From Callipepla californica brunnescens (Eukaryota; Chordata; Aves; Galliformes; Odontophoridae), in the NCBI GenBank assembly GCA_023055505.1, contig JALIRH010000002.1:434001-498000 (forward strand): a stretch of DNA of 64,000 nt, in the 5' to 3' direction. The first letter of the stretch is position 1, and the number at the start of each line of letters is the position of its first letter. The position numbers and the translations under genes were made by a program. The notes below the pieces were generated by a model. The model saw only the letters and a program-made list of their open reading frames with translations. It was not told the DNA's origin and ran no database searches. Shown one piece after another: positions 1 through 10,593 of the stretch.

Positions 1-1944
1 TTCATGGTGTTTTTCTTAATTGAAATGATGGAGGCAGCAGAGATGAGCGTGTTCATGAGTGATGCTATACAGGCAATTTAATGCCAAAGTTTTTATGTAC
101 AGTGGGAAAGTCTGGATGAACAGAGGGAATAAATAGGACAGTGTCATTGGGAGCTGTGTGTACCCCAGTTTGGGGTTTCCTGGGTAGCTGTAAGCAGATG
201 TGAATGATAGATGTCCCATCTCCTTTACTTTTCCCCTTCTTACCACCCACCCCTTTGAGATCCAGTGCTGGGAGGTAAATGGGTTATTCCTGTTGCCCAG
301 CAGGTTCCATTAAACAAACCCACAAAGGAAAGGTTTATGGGAGGGAGGAAAAGAGCTTTGAGCAGGGACAAGAATCCCATCAGTAGTGTCTGAATCCCTG
401 TAGTCCTGCTGCATTTCCGTGGGACCAGGCACTTCTGAGCACTTCTGCTGCCAGGGATCATGTTAAATTGTAACGGGCAGTGGAAATGGCCTAAAAAAAT
501 GAAATGTCTTTTAATGGAGATGAGACCATTGTAGCCTGTAGGGAAAAACCATCCTGAGTGTGGAACTAAGATTGAGGACCATCCCCAGGCACTGATTCAG
601 TGCATCAGACTGTTATTGGAGCAGCAAAAGGTGGACAGAACCCTCAAGACATGACCATGAAAATTGTCAGATGGAACAGATCCAGTTTTAGGGGACAGAT
701 TTCAGGACAGAGCAGCCAAAGACCCAAGGTCTTCCATTGTAGCAGGGAGAGGGCTTTTGATGGATGAGGATTTTGAAGGAGTACATTGGTTGGATTGACT
801 GTGATGTCTCCATTATTGGATTTTTGTCAGGGACAGTTCAGGTTACAGAGGTTTTTTGGATACGACTGAGGTGTACTGGGTTTTGCCCTGCAAAAATTCA
901 TCTAACCACTGGAAAACAGCAAAATTGTACTTAGGGAACTTTACAAAAAGGCTGATGGACTCATCCTTGTCCATAAATATCCAGTGCTGGACTGGAACCA
1001 GGCAAAGAAACACAACCCAGTGTGCAATTTTTGGAAGAGCTGAAGGAACAATGGGAGAATATTGTGCAAAACTTCTCCCCTTTTTAATCTCCAGTGTATG
1101 CTGGGGTAGCAGCAAGATGGGAAGTGCTCATGACAGTTTAATAGCTTGGGATTTACTTACGGTGGGTTATAATTCTGCTGTTCACCTGAATTTATTGGGT
1201 TGGTATTTTGTCTCTCTGTGCCCTGACTACGATCAGAAATGCAGAGATCTATTTTTCACTTTGCGGAAATATTAGGAAATGTGGCAGCAGGACAGTGTGG
1301 AAAGTGTTTGATACATTGCAATTAGATGTGGCTTTAATTAAGCAAATGCAATAAGCTGGTTGAGCAAACCTTTCCGTCATTTCTTTCTACAATTGCTGCA
1401 TTATTTGGATGCTTGAGGAAATTCCATGGAATTGGGGAAACAAGCAAAACATTCTGGCAACACAGCATTTCAAAAATAAATTTGAAAGGGGAAATAATAA
1501 TAAATAAAAAAAAAGAACTGCCCCGTATGAAATTGAAAGCAGCGGGAACAAAATTAAGGTTTGACATTGTCCGGAAAGCAGCACTGACCCCAATCTAGGC
1601 ACAAGCAGTGCAGGCAGAGCTATTGCAGTCCATGATGTGGGCTCACTGCAGTGAAGTTTAAGCAGCATGCAAGGTTAGTTCCTGCAAGGAAATCTTCCCT
1701 TTGTGACTTTGGATACCTAGGAAAACCCGTAGCTCATGCCCAAACATCCCCACCACTGCATCATGCCAAAGAATGTCCCGAGCTCCAATAGCTTCTTCAT
1801 CCCTCTGTGGCCTCAATCATCCTGCCTCCATTCTGCAAAGTGTGTTGGGGATGACTGGGAAGCCCAGCCTAATGCACAAAGGTAGGAGAACAGCTCAAGT
1901 TGGAACTCTGCTTTACTGTGCTGATTTTGATGTTGTTTGTGTTG

Positions 1945-2640
1945 GGTTCCTCAATCCTTCAAGCTCAATCTCTTGGTTCTGGGGTTACTCAGTCCCTTTA
2001 TTCCTTCAGATTAAATCCCTTGACTTCGGGATTGCTCAATCCCTTGGGCCCTTTTGAGCTCTATTTCTTGGGTTTGCTCAATCCCCTGGTCTCCTTCAAG
2101 CACAGTCTCTTGGTTCTGAGTTTGCTCAGTCCCTTGATCCCTTCAAACTCAATCCCTTGGGTTCATTTTTACTGGAACCCTTTATTCCTTTTGAACTCAG
2201 TCTCAATCCCTTGTTCCCTTTTGAGCTCAGTAGGACTATTGCCTTTAAGATCAGTCCACTGGGTTTGGGATTTGTCCCCTTGGAGCTTTATCCGTTGGTT
2301 TTGGGATTAATTAATCCCTTGGTCCCTTTCGAGTTCAGTCACTTTGCTTTGGATTTGCTGAATCCCTTGGCTCCCTCATGCTCAGGTTTGGGATTGCTCA
2401 GCCCCTTTTGAGCTCCGTCCCTTTGTTTTGAGACCACTCAATCCCTTGGTTCATTTACATTCAAACACTTGAGTTTGGAGTTGGTCAATTCCTCAGCTCC
2501 TCTTGAGCTCAGTCCCTTCATTTTAGTATTGGTCAGCCATTCAGTCCCTGGACCATTTTTGCCCCATCGCCTTTGTTTTAACATTTCTTAATCCCTTGAT
2601 CTCTTTGAGTTCAACCCCTTGGGTTTGGGACCTGCTCTCC
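1945..2640. repeat. Degenerate tandem array, about 45-bp unit
   Basis: About 700 bases are built from variants of a phrase like TTGCTCAATCCCTTGG followed by TCCCTTTGAGCTCAATCCC. The CAATCCCTT or CAGTCCCTT core recurs every 20-25 bases, alternating between two half-unit versions to give a unit of about 45 bp and roughly 15 copies. Copies diverge strongly, so this is an old minisatellite. Overlapping open frames here (1773-2411) are a by-product of the periodicity. Confidence 0.75.
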
Positions 2641-4633
2641 TTGAGGAGCACCACTGGATCCAGGGTGTGCAGAGCATGGGAGACGTTCCATGCTCCTTGC
2701 AAGCATCCACAGAGCTGATTGCACAACAGCGTTGAAACCAGAGCATGCTTCGTTAATTGAGCGTGCTTTGCTAATAACAAAATGCCTGTGAGTGCCTGAA
2801 GCAGGGACATGCATGTTCCTGTTCAGAGCTGGGATGCAGTCAGGCAGGAAAGCGTGAAAAGCTGCTTTAAAAGCCCTTGTTTTGTTGTTACCTTCCAGAA
2901 AGTGAGGGCTTCTGCTGTCTGGTGAGTAAAATAAATTACCCCCAGCAGCTGCTAGTGCTGATCATCTGAAACAGTGGAAGCCACTTAAATGAATAATAAT
3001 TAAAGAAATAAATTTCCTGAGTGCCAGCCTCAAAAGTTTTTGTTCAGCAATAAAGGCAGGAGAGCCTCGCGAAATGAATGGCTGCCTCTTCCAGAAGTAG
3101 GCTGCCTGTGCCACAGAAGAGGAAGTGCAATTACAACATGACCTATTAAAAGGGGGTGGCATGGTTGGAAAGAGCCTTTTTTCTTGGTGCCAAGGTTATG
3201 AGAGAGGGGGGTTTAGCAGAAGCAAGCTGCAGCAGTGCAAGGCTAAATGATGGGATGCTGGGGCAGAACCCCCTAGCAGTGATCCCTGAGCTGGAGTAAC
3301 ATCCTACACTTGGAATGGAGCCCATTTCTTTCCTTGTATGAGATTTGGATAAGTTCTTGCTGATTTGGAATTGTTGTAATGGACTTAGAGGTCCCCTTAC
3401 CACAAAGGGGTTTACCTGATGCCTTTACTCCACTGTACTGCTTGGACCCAGTGCATCCCCTTGTCTCCCTCTCTTTCACTGTGCCTTAGGAACAATAAAA
3501 TCCTGTCTAAATAATTAAGAAAATAATAATTAACCACACAACCTCTGTGCGATGTCTGCAGTTGATTTGCATGCAAAAGGAAATCTTATGTGGCATTCTT
3601 AGGGAGCATTAAAAAAGAGTGATGAGGAGGTGTTAGATCTGGATGGAAGCATCCCACATCCCATCATGGGAAGCACCCAAGAATGGTTTGTATGGTTTGC
3701 CAAGCTGGTTTGCCAAGGGAGATCTCTGCCAGCCTTTTCCTGGAGGAGAGCTACCAGGGGAAATAACCCACGTCATCCTATAATCTACAAGGAAAACCGT
3801 CTGGATTAATGTGTGTTTGCTGTCACAGGGATACAGCCTCCAACCTCTTCCATGGGGAGCCCCATTGACACTGTCACCTTGCTGCATTTTGTTCCAGTAG
3901 TGAAGTTTGGAGCGGGATTTATCCTCCAAGGAACCTCCAGAGCCAGGCTGTTGTGCTGTGGATTCGTTCAGAGCTGGGAAAAAATATATATATAGTTAGG
4001 CAGTAGACCCTGCTATTAATCATAGCTGTAATCATGCATTTAATGAACATGACAGCTCCGTTCCCTCTGGAGTGACGCACCAAAGCTCACGGCTGGGTGA
4101 GGTACAACAATCACTTCTCAGTACTCCGAGAGCCAGCGTCAGGTTGGGATGATGCATGAAGAGGAACAGCCCCGTTTGCACGGGCTGTGGGTTTCCTTAC
4201 AGATGATGCGCTTCGACCTGACTCCATCGTTAAGAAAAAAAAAAAGGGAAGAGAGAGAGAAACACCTGTCCCTTATGTAGGATATAAAATATCAAGCCTG
4301 ACGCCGCTGTGCTGTGTGTAATCAGTTAAAAAGCCCTTAATGTGCAGTTCTGTGATGCTCGCCCAGCAGCTTTATTTTTCTATTTCTTCTTTTTTTTTTC
4401 TTTTCATGTGCACACTGATTTAAATATTCGCAGCACTGGAAATTGTGCATTTAGCATAGGGATGTGCAGTTTGCCATCGTGCTCCAGCAGCACTTTGTCC
4501 CACTACTGGTGCTCTCCCAGCATGCTTAATAGCTCCCTTGCAAAATTCATTTGGCTTGCATTAGGAGGAAGGGCCAAGTGAGGCTCTCCATGGACAGAGT
4601 CAAGCTTAGGGGCACTGGGCACTCAGGATTTTG

Positions 4634-4755
4634 TATCACAGAATAACGCAGTCATTAAGGTTGGAAAATAGCTCTAAGATCATCGAGTCTAAACATCAAC
4701 CCATCCCCACCAAGCCTGGTAAACCATGTCCCTCATGTTTCATTGAGTCTGGAGC
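4634..4755 (-). mobile_element. CR1 LINE fragment
   Basis: Reverse-complement CR1 3' end: a degenerate ATAGAATCATTAAGGTTGGAA block, then ATCATCGAGTC and CAACCCATCCCCACCA with a following AAACCATGTCCCTCA motif. Confidence 0.75.
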
Positions 4756-4937
4756 CGTGTGAGTTTGCACACGAGCACAGTTCAGCTCCTGTTTTTAAAT
4801 TTAACTCCTTTCAATTCCTCAGGGTCATTGTTCATCCACACAGGGCATAGATTCCTTGAGAGAGCCCAACTCTCTACCTTGCATCTGTCTTGCTCTGACC
4901 TTCATCACTCATTGCTCTGAGGTTTGCAGAGAATCAT

Positions 4938-5412
4938 TTGTATTTTAGAGTGGTAACACATTGGAATAAGATCCCAGTGGAGGTGGTGAAATCACTATCC
5001 CTGGGGATCTTTAAGAACAGTCCAGTTCAGGACGGGAGGGAATGGCCACAAGTTGTGCCGGGGAATATTTAGATTAGATTTGAGGAAAAATTCTTTCTCT
5101 GAAAGAGTGGTCAGGCACTGGAATGGCCTGTCTAGGGAGGTGGTTGAGGCACTGTCCCTAGCGCTGTTCAAGAAGCGTTTAGATGAGGTGCTAAGGGATT
5201 TGATTTAGTAGCTTGGTGGGTAGGGATGGTGGTGGGAGGATGGTTGGACTAGATGATCTTGTAGGTCCTTTCCAACCTTATGAATCTATGAAACAGTGAA
5301 GATGTGGCACTTGGAGGCATGGTTTAGTGGCCATGCTGGGAGGGGATGGGGTTGGACTTGGTGATCTAAGAGGTCTGTCCCAACCTTAATGATTCTGTGG
5401 TTCAGTTATTCT
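4938..5412 (+). mobile_element. CR1 LINE fragments, + orientation, in a cluster
   Basis: Three adjoining CR1 3' pieces. The first (about 4938-5030) has the 'GGTGGTGAAATCACTATCCCTGG' region in degenerate form. The second (about 5030-5293) runs from the AATGGCCACAAGTTGTGCC region through TTGGACTAGATGATCTTGTA to the terminal TATGAATCTATGAA. The third (about 5293-5412) repeats the terminal segment and ends in AATGATTCTGTGGTTC. The arrangement suggests insertion of one CR1 next to another or duplication of the 3' tail. Confidence 0.8.
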
Positions 5413-6439
5413 GTTTAAACTTCTTTTCGTGTGATGGAAAAGCTTCTAAAACCAACATTGTGCTGCAACTCAATAAATCTCGGTAGACAGAAGAGAGAAA
5501 TTAGGCTTTGCCTCTTTCCAGGCTGCTGCATGTTACAAACCACGTAATTACTGAGCTTCTGAACCACGTGGCCAATGGGCTGTCTCCTCCTGGGTAAATA
5601 TTTAGGCAGTTCTCTATTAGTTGGAGGAATATTATCACTTGGAGTAATTAGAGAGCAAGGAGGAAGTGTTGCTTTGCCAGCTGCCAGGCTGCTGGTTGTG
5701 GTTGACGGGTGCTTCCGTGCTGCATTTTGCAATGAATGGAAGTGATTCTTGTGCACTGAAGCTGCTTGGAGGCTGCGAATTAATTCCCAGTAGGAATCTG
5801 TAAAGGGTGATGTGCATCCAGTGTGGCCCATATTCCACCCTTCCAACAGTTTCAACTGGTTTTAGGTTGTGTATAATAACATTTCTTCTTGCCAGAAGAT
5901 GAAAGCTGTGAAAAAAATCCAACCAACCATTCAGCCATGTCTGTAGTATGGGTATAGATCCATTTAAAACCAGCTGAAGGAGACTGTTGCACCCTTTATT
6001 TATTTATCTATTTATTTATTTAGCAGTTCCTCTTCCCTGGCAAAGGATGTGGTTGTCAGGCTGCTTTAACAAAAAGGATGGCACATGAGCACAGAAAGAC
6101 GCTCGTACCCCAGAGTCTGCTTTTATGCCCAGGTATTAAATATTTAGAGAGATTGTCTGCTGCCCTGGGGAGCCCACTCTTGGGATAGTTTGTCCTGCTG
6201 AGCTTGCTTTCAAGAGCTTTAAAAATAATTGCAGAGGACTGAGGGATGCTCTAACCTTACCCTAATGATGGACTTTAATTTGGATCTCTCCCTGCATTGT
6301 TTGGGAGGTCAGCTTTGCTTGAACATGATGGCCTCATCATCTTTCCCTTGGGGGGAAGCGGAACCTGAGCCAAAAGACACAAAAAAAAAAAATTCCTAAA
6401 AACAGTTCTTGTGGCTGACCCATCTGCTGACCTTCTCTG

Positions 6440-7158
6440 ATGGAGTGATGGCATCAGTGAACACAGGGAAGACAACTGCCGTCATCTACCTGAACTTGTG
6501 TGAGGCCTTTGACATGGTCCCACACCACATCCTTTACCTCTAAATTGGAGAGGTATGGTTTTGAAGGGTAAACTGTTTGGTGGATAAGGAATGGATTAAT
6601 TAGTCTCAGCCGGAGGGTTGTTGTCAGTGGCTCCGTGTTCAGGTGGAGGCTGGTCACGATTGGTTTCCCTCAGGCATCCATCTTGGCTTCGGTGCTCTTC
6701 AACATCTGTATCAATGACATAGATAGTGGCATCGAGTGCACTCTCAGAAAGTTTACTGATGACACCAAGCTGAGTGGTGCAGATGACACAATAGAAGGGA
6801 GGGACACTGTTCAGAAGGATCTGGACACGCTCAAGAAGTGGGCACATGAGAATCTAATGATGGTTAACAAGGCCAAGTGCAAAGTGTTGCACTTGGGTTG
6901 AGGCAATCCCAAATGTGTGTGTAGAGACTGGGAGAGGAACTCAATAAAAGCAGAGCTGCAGAGGAAGACTCATGGGTCCTGACTGACAAAAAGCCAACAC
7001 TGAAACAGATTGCCCAGAAAAGGTGTTGATGTCCCATCCCTGAAAGCCAGGCTGGATTAGGTCCTGGCAGCCTGATCTGGTGGGTGGCAACCCTGGTTGG
7101 AGCTGGATTGTCTTTAAGGTCCCTTCCAACCCATCCATTCTGTGGTTCTATGAAATGC
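6440..7158 (+). mobile_element. CR1 LINE with reverse-transcriptase remnant
   Basis: This copy reaches further 5' than the others and keeps part of ORF2. Around 6480-6536 one frame reads a relic of the CR1 motif before the palm domain (YLNLCEAFDMVPHHIL). The frame 6635-6901 encodes 88 residues containing FPQASILASVLFNICINDI (fingers/palm region) and FTDDTKLSG, the catalytic xxDD box, which in active CR1 usually reads FADD. The frame closes at 6901. The ordinary CR1 3' end follows at about 7018-7158, ending TTCTGTGGTTCTATGAAAT. The copy is degraded and clearly not functional. Confidence 0.85.
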
Positions 7159-9361
7159 CTATGTAATACTCAGTGATCTTGCACCAGGTTTGGACACACT
7201 ATGCAATATCTGCTGTGCCCAAAGACTTTTGCTGCATCCTGCAAGCTCTCAATTCCTCCAGTCTCCACTCATGGGCCACCAGCATCACACTCGCTCTTCG
7301 CATTTGCAGAGGGAACAGATGGGGTTTTGCAGGCATTGGCAGCCAGAGTGACAGCTCGAGCGCTGGGACTGCATGCTGCTGCACTATCAAATTCCACTCA
7401 CTCACTCCCCAGAACACCCAGGCTGGCAGGTGAGTGACTGAAGCACGCCGCTACCAGCTGGAAATGCTTTTATTTTCAATTCACTCTTTCCTACAGCACT
7501 CAAGGACAATGTAATTGCATGCACGCCCGGTCTGAAATCAGCTGCTGGACTTCCCTGGGCTGCTGCAGCCTCAAATTTTGCTCTGCAGCCAATGCATACG
7601 TGTGAATTTCCCAGGAACAGTTTCCCAGCACAGAGGAAAGGATCCCTGCAGCACTCAGAGACCTTATTTTGCACGTCTTACCCTCGATGCAAAGCTTTCA
7701 AAGAGCACACTCACCCGAGCTATAATATACCAAAGACCACGTGAATCCCTGCAAAAATTTTGTGATTCTGAGCAAATGGTCATGAATGTGTCTGTGTTTC
7801 TTCCTGTTTTCCAACAGCACGATTGAGCTGCACGCCCAGCAGTCCTGGCTTCTCTCCATTTGGCTGCCTGAACCGATCAGCCACGAGCCGATACATTGCA
7901 AGGTCTGTACTTAGAGTGTGATTTGAGCTCAGGATGGTGTCCGAAGTGTGTGATGGGGCTGTTTCATTGGCTCTTTGTTTGGTGAAGCTCTGATTTCCCC
8001 CATTCTTAGTTGTAAACTTAGCAGAAAGACGCTGGCTGCTGCTCTGAAAGTTTCTCTTGAAAGGGTTTGAAAGGTCGGTAATGGATATCAACACATTTAA
8101 GAATTCAAATCCTTCCCTAGCCCTCTCTGAAAGTCCCTTTTCACAACAGCTCTATTGTTCTCGAGGGCAGCAGTGTCACTGCCATCTGTAGAGCAGCAGT
8201 TTGTATTTTTTTCCTTCGTGAGTCACTAAATTACATCCCAATACAACCCAGCAAACTTGCAGGTTTTCCTTCTCTGCTGAGCAACCAACCAGTGCTCCTG
8301 CTCTTGCAAACTGGGAGCTAAGCATGTAGCAACTGGGAAACACCACAAGTAGGAAAACAGGTTGCCACTGCTTAACACCCTGCTGCCTTTCTTATTGCCT
8401 TCCTTCTATGCTACAGATGTGCCACGTATCATCGCATCCTTAAGTATGAGCATTTACAGACAAGTTCCTCTTAATTGTAGTAGACTAAAATTTATTTCCA
8501 AAGTGTCTTGGTTCCAGATGTCTGTAGGCAGACTTGGTGCCAGATTTTAGTTGTGTTTTATTATAACCCATCATAATACCACCTCATTTAAAATCTGCCA
8601 TCGGTTAATTGGTGGTAGGGTCCATCCTGCAAACAATTTCAGTGCACATAATTTGCTGGCCAGATGTCTCATGTTGGGTGTTGTCTGTGGGAAAGCCCTT
8701 ATTCCATGTCATGATTTCAGCAAATAAATGCTTCTCTGCTTCCCCCTAATCCCATACAGTCCTGTAGTTGATGGGTAAACACCTCTTCAGCTGCAAGCTT
8801 ATGGAAAATCTGTGCTAAGCAGCTTCTGATATCCTTAAGTAACTTCTAGTGATACCAGGCACTTAATGTAGATTTTTCCTTATATTTGGTGTTACCTTGC
8901 AGCCAGCATAGGAGAGGACTTTTTCTGCCTCACTGTGCTCCTGTAAGCTGCAAGGAGCTCTTTCCATGCTCACAGTGTCAGTGGAGATGATTGTGGCCAT
9001 GGAGGAATCTGTGAAGAACTCTTTATGGGCTTTTGCACCCGAAGGTCTCTTATACCATATCCCAGAGAAGGTCTGGTTCATGTTCTCTGTATCATGCCAT
9101 TAAACAGACCCAGAAGACAAAAACCCTGCTTTTCTTCTGGGTGAGCAAATCAAGTCCTGGCCTCTGCTTAGATGTCCTGTGGCCCAGACCCAACTTGGTG
9201 GCCTTTTTCTGGACTCACTGTTAGTGTTGGACTGAGAATCCCAATTGGACCTTAGATACTACTGAGGTCTCACAGATCCTCAATAGAGGGGATAGATCCC
9301 CTCCCTCACCCTTCTGGCTGTGTTCACAGCTCAGCATGTGGTTGGCATCATGACTTCTCCT

Positions 9362-9945
9362 ATCAGGAGAGGCTGAGGCCACTTCGTCTCATTTGGAAAG
9401 GAAGCTGAGAGGTGACGTCATTGCTCCCTACAACTGTAAGAGCAAGTGGAGAGGGAGGTGTTGATCTCTTCTCTGCAACAGTAGGACACATGGGAATGGC
9501 ACAAAGCTGCACCAGGTGGGGTTCAGATTGGACATGAGGTAACATTTCTTTACCATGAAGGTGGGCAAACACTGGGACAGGCTTTCCCTCCCCTCGTTTT
9601 CTCTTTCCTACTTTTCTGCCTTTCTTTTCTCCTTTTCTTCTTCTTTTCTTCTGTTTTTTTTTTCTTCCTTTCTGCTGTACTCTGTTCTGTTCTGCTCGAC
9701 TCTGAGTTGTCTTTTCTTTTCTCTTCCCTTTTCTTTAATGAGACCTGGTAGGAAGCTATTCTTTCCCTTGAGGTTGAATATAAGGAAAAATTCTTTCTTA
9801 GAAAGAATGGTGAGGCACTTGAACAGGCTGCCCAAGAAGGTGGTGGAGTCACCGTCCCTGGAGGTGTTTGGGGACATAGTGGGCATGATGGGGATGAGTT
9901 GGACTTGGATCTTGAAGATCTTTTCCAGTGTTAATGATTCTATAA
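9362..9945 (+). mobile_element. CR1 LINE split by a pyrimidine tract
   Basis: The 5' part (about 9362-9588) covers the 'GAGAGGCTGAGG' region through the TTCAGATTGGACATGAGG segment to the start of the 'GGTGGGCAAACACTGG' motif. The 3' part (about 9755-9945) begins again at GGTTGAATATAAGGAAAAAT and continues to TTAATGATTCTATA. About 165 bases of CT-rich DNA separate them. The second part overlaps the first in CR1 consensus coordinates, so these may be two CR1 copies joined by the tract. Confidence 0.75.
9590..9745. repeat. Polypyrimidine (CT/TTTC) tract
   Basis: About 155 bases are almost pure C and T on the + strand, with TTTTCTTCT and TTCTGTTCTG sub-repeats. This is a microsatellite-like tract inside CR1-derived DNA. 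The lysine/glutamate-rich translations from the minus strand are artefacts. Confidence 0.85.
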
Positions 9946-9959
9946 TACTCTTTGTTACT

Positions 9960-10012
9960 TTTACTTTAAGTCTAGTCTAGTCTACTCTAGTCTACTATAT
10001 TCTACGCTACCC
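9960..10012. repeat. TCTAG-type microsatellite
   Basis: Imperfect repeats of GTCTAGTCTA and CTACTCTAGTCTACTATA run directly after the CR1 tail. Confidence 0.7.
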
Positions 10013-10089
10013 AGCCCTAAGGATGTCTGGCTGATTACTGGATGCCTTTTTGTTCCACAGAGTTCCCAGGTGTTCTGCAGAAATAATTT

Positions 10090-10210
10090 CTAGTATGAGC
10101 CAGAAAAGACCCTGAAAGATGATCTAGTCCAACACTTCTACTATCTTTCACTGGATCAGATTGTTCAGAGCATGGGTATTCTCTCCCAAATGCAGACATT
10201 TCCTGGAAAA
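10090..10210 (-). mobile_element. Probable old CR1 fragment
   Basis: Degenerate reverse-complement CR1 features: GAGCCAGAAAAGACCCTGAA, then GATGATCTAGTCCAACACTT. Divergent and short, so the call is tentative. Confidence 0.45.
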
Positions 10211-10434
10211 TTACTCTCATCTTCAAGATTCTTAAAGATTCACGCTGAAGTTGTCAAAAGAATCAGAAAGACCTAAGAGTTATGGCCCAGTATGAATTTT
10301 CTGAATATTTCATTCTCTCTTCAAAGTGGAACTTGGTCTTTTGGGTGGTGTTGAATCACTTTCTGTGTGTCGTTGTGTGATATTGTACTAAAGTTGGAAA
10401 CGTTACTTCAATGTGTCCATCTTGCTCTGTTTAG

Positions 10435-10593
10435 CCGTGCTGTGCAGCGGAGTTTGGCCATCATCCGTCAGGCCAAGCAGAAGAAAGAGAAGAAGAAGGA
10501 ATACTGTATGTACTACAACCGCTTTGGCAAGTGCAATCGTGGGGAGAACTGCCCCTACATCCATGATCCAGAGAAGGTGGCTGTCTGCACCAG
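10435..10593 (+). CDS. ZC3H3: ZC3H3 exon encoding CCCH finger 1
   Basis: The acceptor is TGCTCTGTTTAG before 10435 and the donor is CACCAG|GTACAG at 10594. The exon begins with the third base of a codon and ends with two bases of an Arg codon. It encodes [15 protein letters not shown], a lysine-rich stretch, then finger 1 ([20 protein letters not shown]) and DPEKVAVCT. Finger 1 has CX8CX5CX3H spacing. The cysteine of AVC starts finger 2. Confidence 0.95.

Larger units (their letters stand above)
1..10434 (+). other. ZC3H3: Probable ZC3H3 intron (upstream part), no exon recognised
   Basis: The first recognisable ZC3H3 exon starts in the middle of a codon at 10435, so an intron lies directly upstream. 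No open stretch in 1-10434 resembles the N-terminal half of ZC3H3, and no CpG-rich promoter is seen. The segment holds a degenerate array at 1.94-2.64 kb, CR1 copies listed separately, a TTTA microsatellite at about 5995-6023 and a pyrimidine tract at 9.59-9.74 kb. A short conserved exon could have been missed, because a small exon cannot be recognised without a homologous alignment. Confidence 0.5.

Noticed and set aside
856..1275. A 139-codon + strand open frame
   Set aside because: No recognisable domain or motif, no splice or promoter context, and a length expected by chance in 64 kb on six frames.
9550..9886. Lys/Glu-rich minus-strand frames and Phe/Ser-rich + strand frame
   Set aside because: Translations of the CT tract and adjoining CR1.
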